From contig DOUV01000994.1 in assembly GCA_003520455.1 (NCBI GenBank), positions 1-5,966 of the forward strand: a DNA stretch of 5,966 nt, given 5' to 3'. Position numbers and translations under genes: made by a program. Under the pieces are notes generated by a model, which was not told where the DNA came from, did no database searches, and was given only the letters and a program-made list of their open reading frames with translations. How positions within the stretch are numbered: position 1 is the first letter of the stretch; each line of letters opens with the position of its first letter. Below, one piece after another: positions 5,140-5,966 of this stretch. This DNA comes from Chloroflexota bacterium (GTDB lineage Bacteria; Chloroflexota; Anaerolineae; Ardenticatenales; Ardenticatenaceae).

Positions 5140-5966
5140 ATGCAACTTGAAGAACGACCAGTTTCCGAGGCCCTTAGAACTATTCTAGTCCGTAACGTCG
5201 CAGATACAAGTGGCAAGAAAGTGATAAAAAAGGGGACCCGTCTGGAGGAGCGCCACCTGGCCCTCCTGGCCGAACTGGGCCACGAGCGGGTTGAGGTCGC
5301 GGTGCTGGAAGCGGACGATGTCCATGAAGACGAGGCGGCCGCGCGTTTGGGCGAGGCGCTGCAGACGGACGTGCTGCGTGTCACGCGAGCCGTCGGAGGG
5401 CGCGTCAATCTTCATAGCGAGGTGGATGGGCTGCTGCTGGTGGACGCGGAGCGCCTGCGAGCGCTCAATTCGTTGCCGGGGATCACTTTGGCCACCCGCT
5501 GGCCCTACACCGTCGTCGGACCATCTCAGGAGAGTGCTCAAGTCGCCACGCTCAAGATCATCCCCTACGCGGTGGCGCGGCACGACCTGGAGACTGCCCT
5601 TGACCTGGCCCAGCGCCGGCCCGGCATTCTCGAGGTGCGCCCGCTCCCCCGCGCGGCCCGGGCGGCGCTGCTAATCACGGCCGAACCGGCAGCTCAAGAG
5701 GAAACCCGCGTGGACTTCGAGACGCCTACCAGGGAACGGCTGAGCCGATTGGGGGTCGAGTTGGCGACTGTGGAGACAGTATCCCAGGAGGTTGATGCGA
5801 TTCGAGAGGCGGCCGCCCGCCTGGCGGAGCAGGTCGATCTCTTGATCGTCGCGGGGCAAACCTCGATCATGGACGAGGAGGACATCACTCCCCGGGCGCT
5901 GCGAGCCGCCGGGGCGACGCTCGAGCTGCACGGCGCGCCGGTGGAGCCCGGCAACCTCCTGGCGCT
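5140..5966 (+). CDS. Molybdopterin-binding (MoeA/CinA-like) protein, partial
   Basis: The first 275 residues of a protein cut by the right edge. I recognise it as the type found alone, or as the N-terminal part of 'molybdopterin-binding/glycosyltransferase family 2' proteins, where a MobA-like nucleotidyltransferase follows. Matching landmarks are KKGTRL (30-35), an Asp-Val-His-Glu-Asp-Glu block (60-65), GRVNLHSEVDGLLLVD (87-102), ITLAT (115-119), VATLKIIPYAV (135-145) and, in the molybdopterin-binding fold, DLLIVAGQTSIMDEEDITP (233-251) with PVEPGNLL (267-274). The role is inferred to be handling or modification of molybdenum cofactor for molybdenum hydroxylases; the exact reaction is not evident. 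The ATG at 5140-5142 follows AGGAGG (5129-5134) by 5 nt. The ATG at 5135 runs into a stop after 17 codons. It is divergent from the lipA operon with no clear pathway link. Confidence 0.85.
   Translation, partial: MQLEERPVSEALRTILVRNVADTSGKKVIKKGTRLEERHLALLAELGHERVEVAVLEADDVHEDEAAARLGEALQTDVLRVTRAVGGRVNLHSEVDGLLLVDAERLRALNSLPGITLATRWPYTVVGPSQESAQVATLKIIPYAVARHDLETALDLAQRRPGILEVRPLPRAARAALLITAEPAAQEETRVDFETPTRERLSRLGVELATVETVSQEVDAIREAAARLAEQVDLLIVAGQTSIMDEEDITPRALRAAGATLELHGAPVEPGNLLA

Noticed and set aside
1..5966. CRISPR arrays, insertion sequences, tRNA or rRNA genes
   Set aside because: No regularly spaced repeats, transposase-like frames, terminal repeats or tRNA/rRNA signatures were seen on either strand.

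Overview
The window is GC-rich (roughly 60-65% by eye). It carries one minus-strand operon plus the start of a divergent plus-strand gene, with a regulatory region of about 480 bases between them. In transcription order on the minus strand the genes are lipA (lipoyl synthase), a possible 22-codon mini-ORF, an M42-family metallo-aminopeptidase, pdhA (pyruvate dehydrogenase E1 alpha), pdhB (E1 beta) and pdhC (E2), which is cut off by the left edge after its lipoyl domain. The plus-strand gene at the right edge is a MoeA/CinA-like molybdopterin-binding protein, cut off by the right edge.

The separate E1 alpha and E1 beta subunits, high GC, Shine-Dalgarno sites and near-consensus sigma-70 promoters indicate a bacterium. 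The mix of genes would suit Chloroflexota (Thermomicrobia-like) or another high-GC lineage. That is inference from protein flavour only; no marker gene settles it.

The operon has a clear logic. PdhA and PdhB decarboxylate pyruvate on thiamine diphosphate and pass the acetyl group to the lipoyl arm of PdhC. LipA inserts the two sulfur atoms that turn a bound octanoyl group into that lipoyl arm. The octanoyl transferase (LipB or a lipoate ligase) and the E3 dihydrolipoamide dehydrogenase are not in the window. The M42 peptidase is the gene that does not obviously belong.

The most interesting part is the region before lipA (4659-5139). A near-perfect sigma-70 promoter (TTGACA-N18-TATAAT on the minus strand) lies about 400 bases upstream of the lipA start. 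Its transcript would begin with a long imperfect hairpin and would meet a strong intrinsic terminator (GC stem plus six T) about 55 bases before lipA. This looks like an attenuated leader RNA controlling lipoate and PDH genes. I could not match it to any riboswitch or T-box class I know. A second, divergent promoter for the molybdopterin-binding gene uses an overlapping -35 element, and a 6-bp inverted repeat covers both, so the two transcripts may share a regulator.
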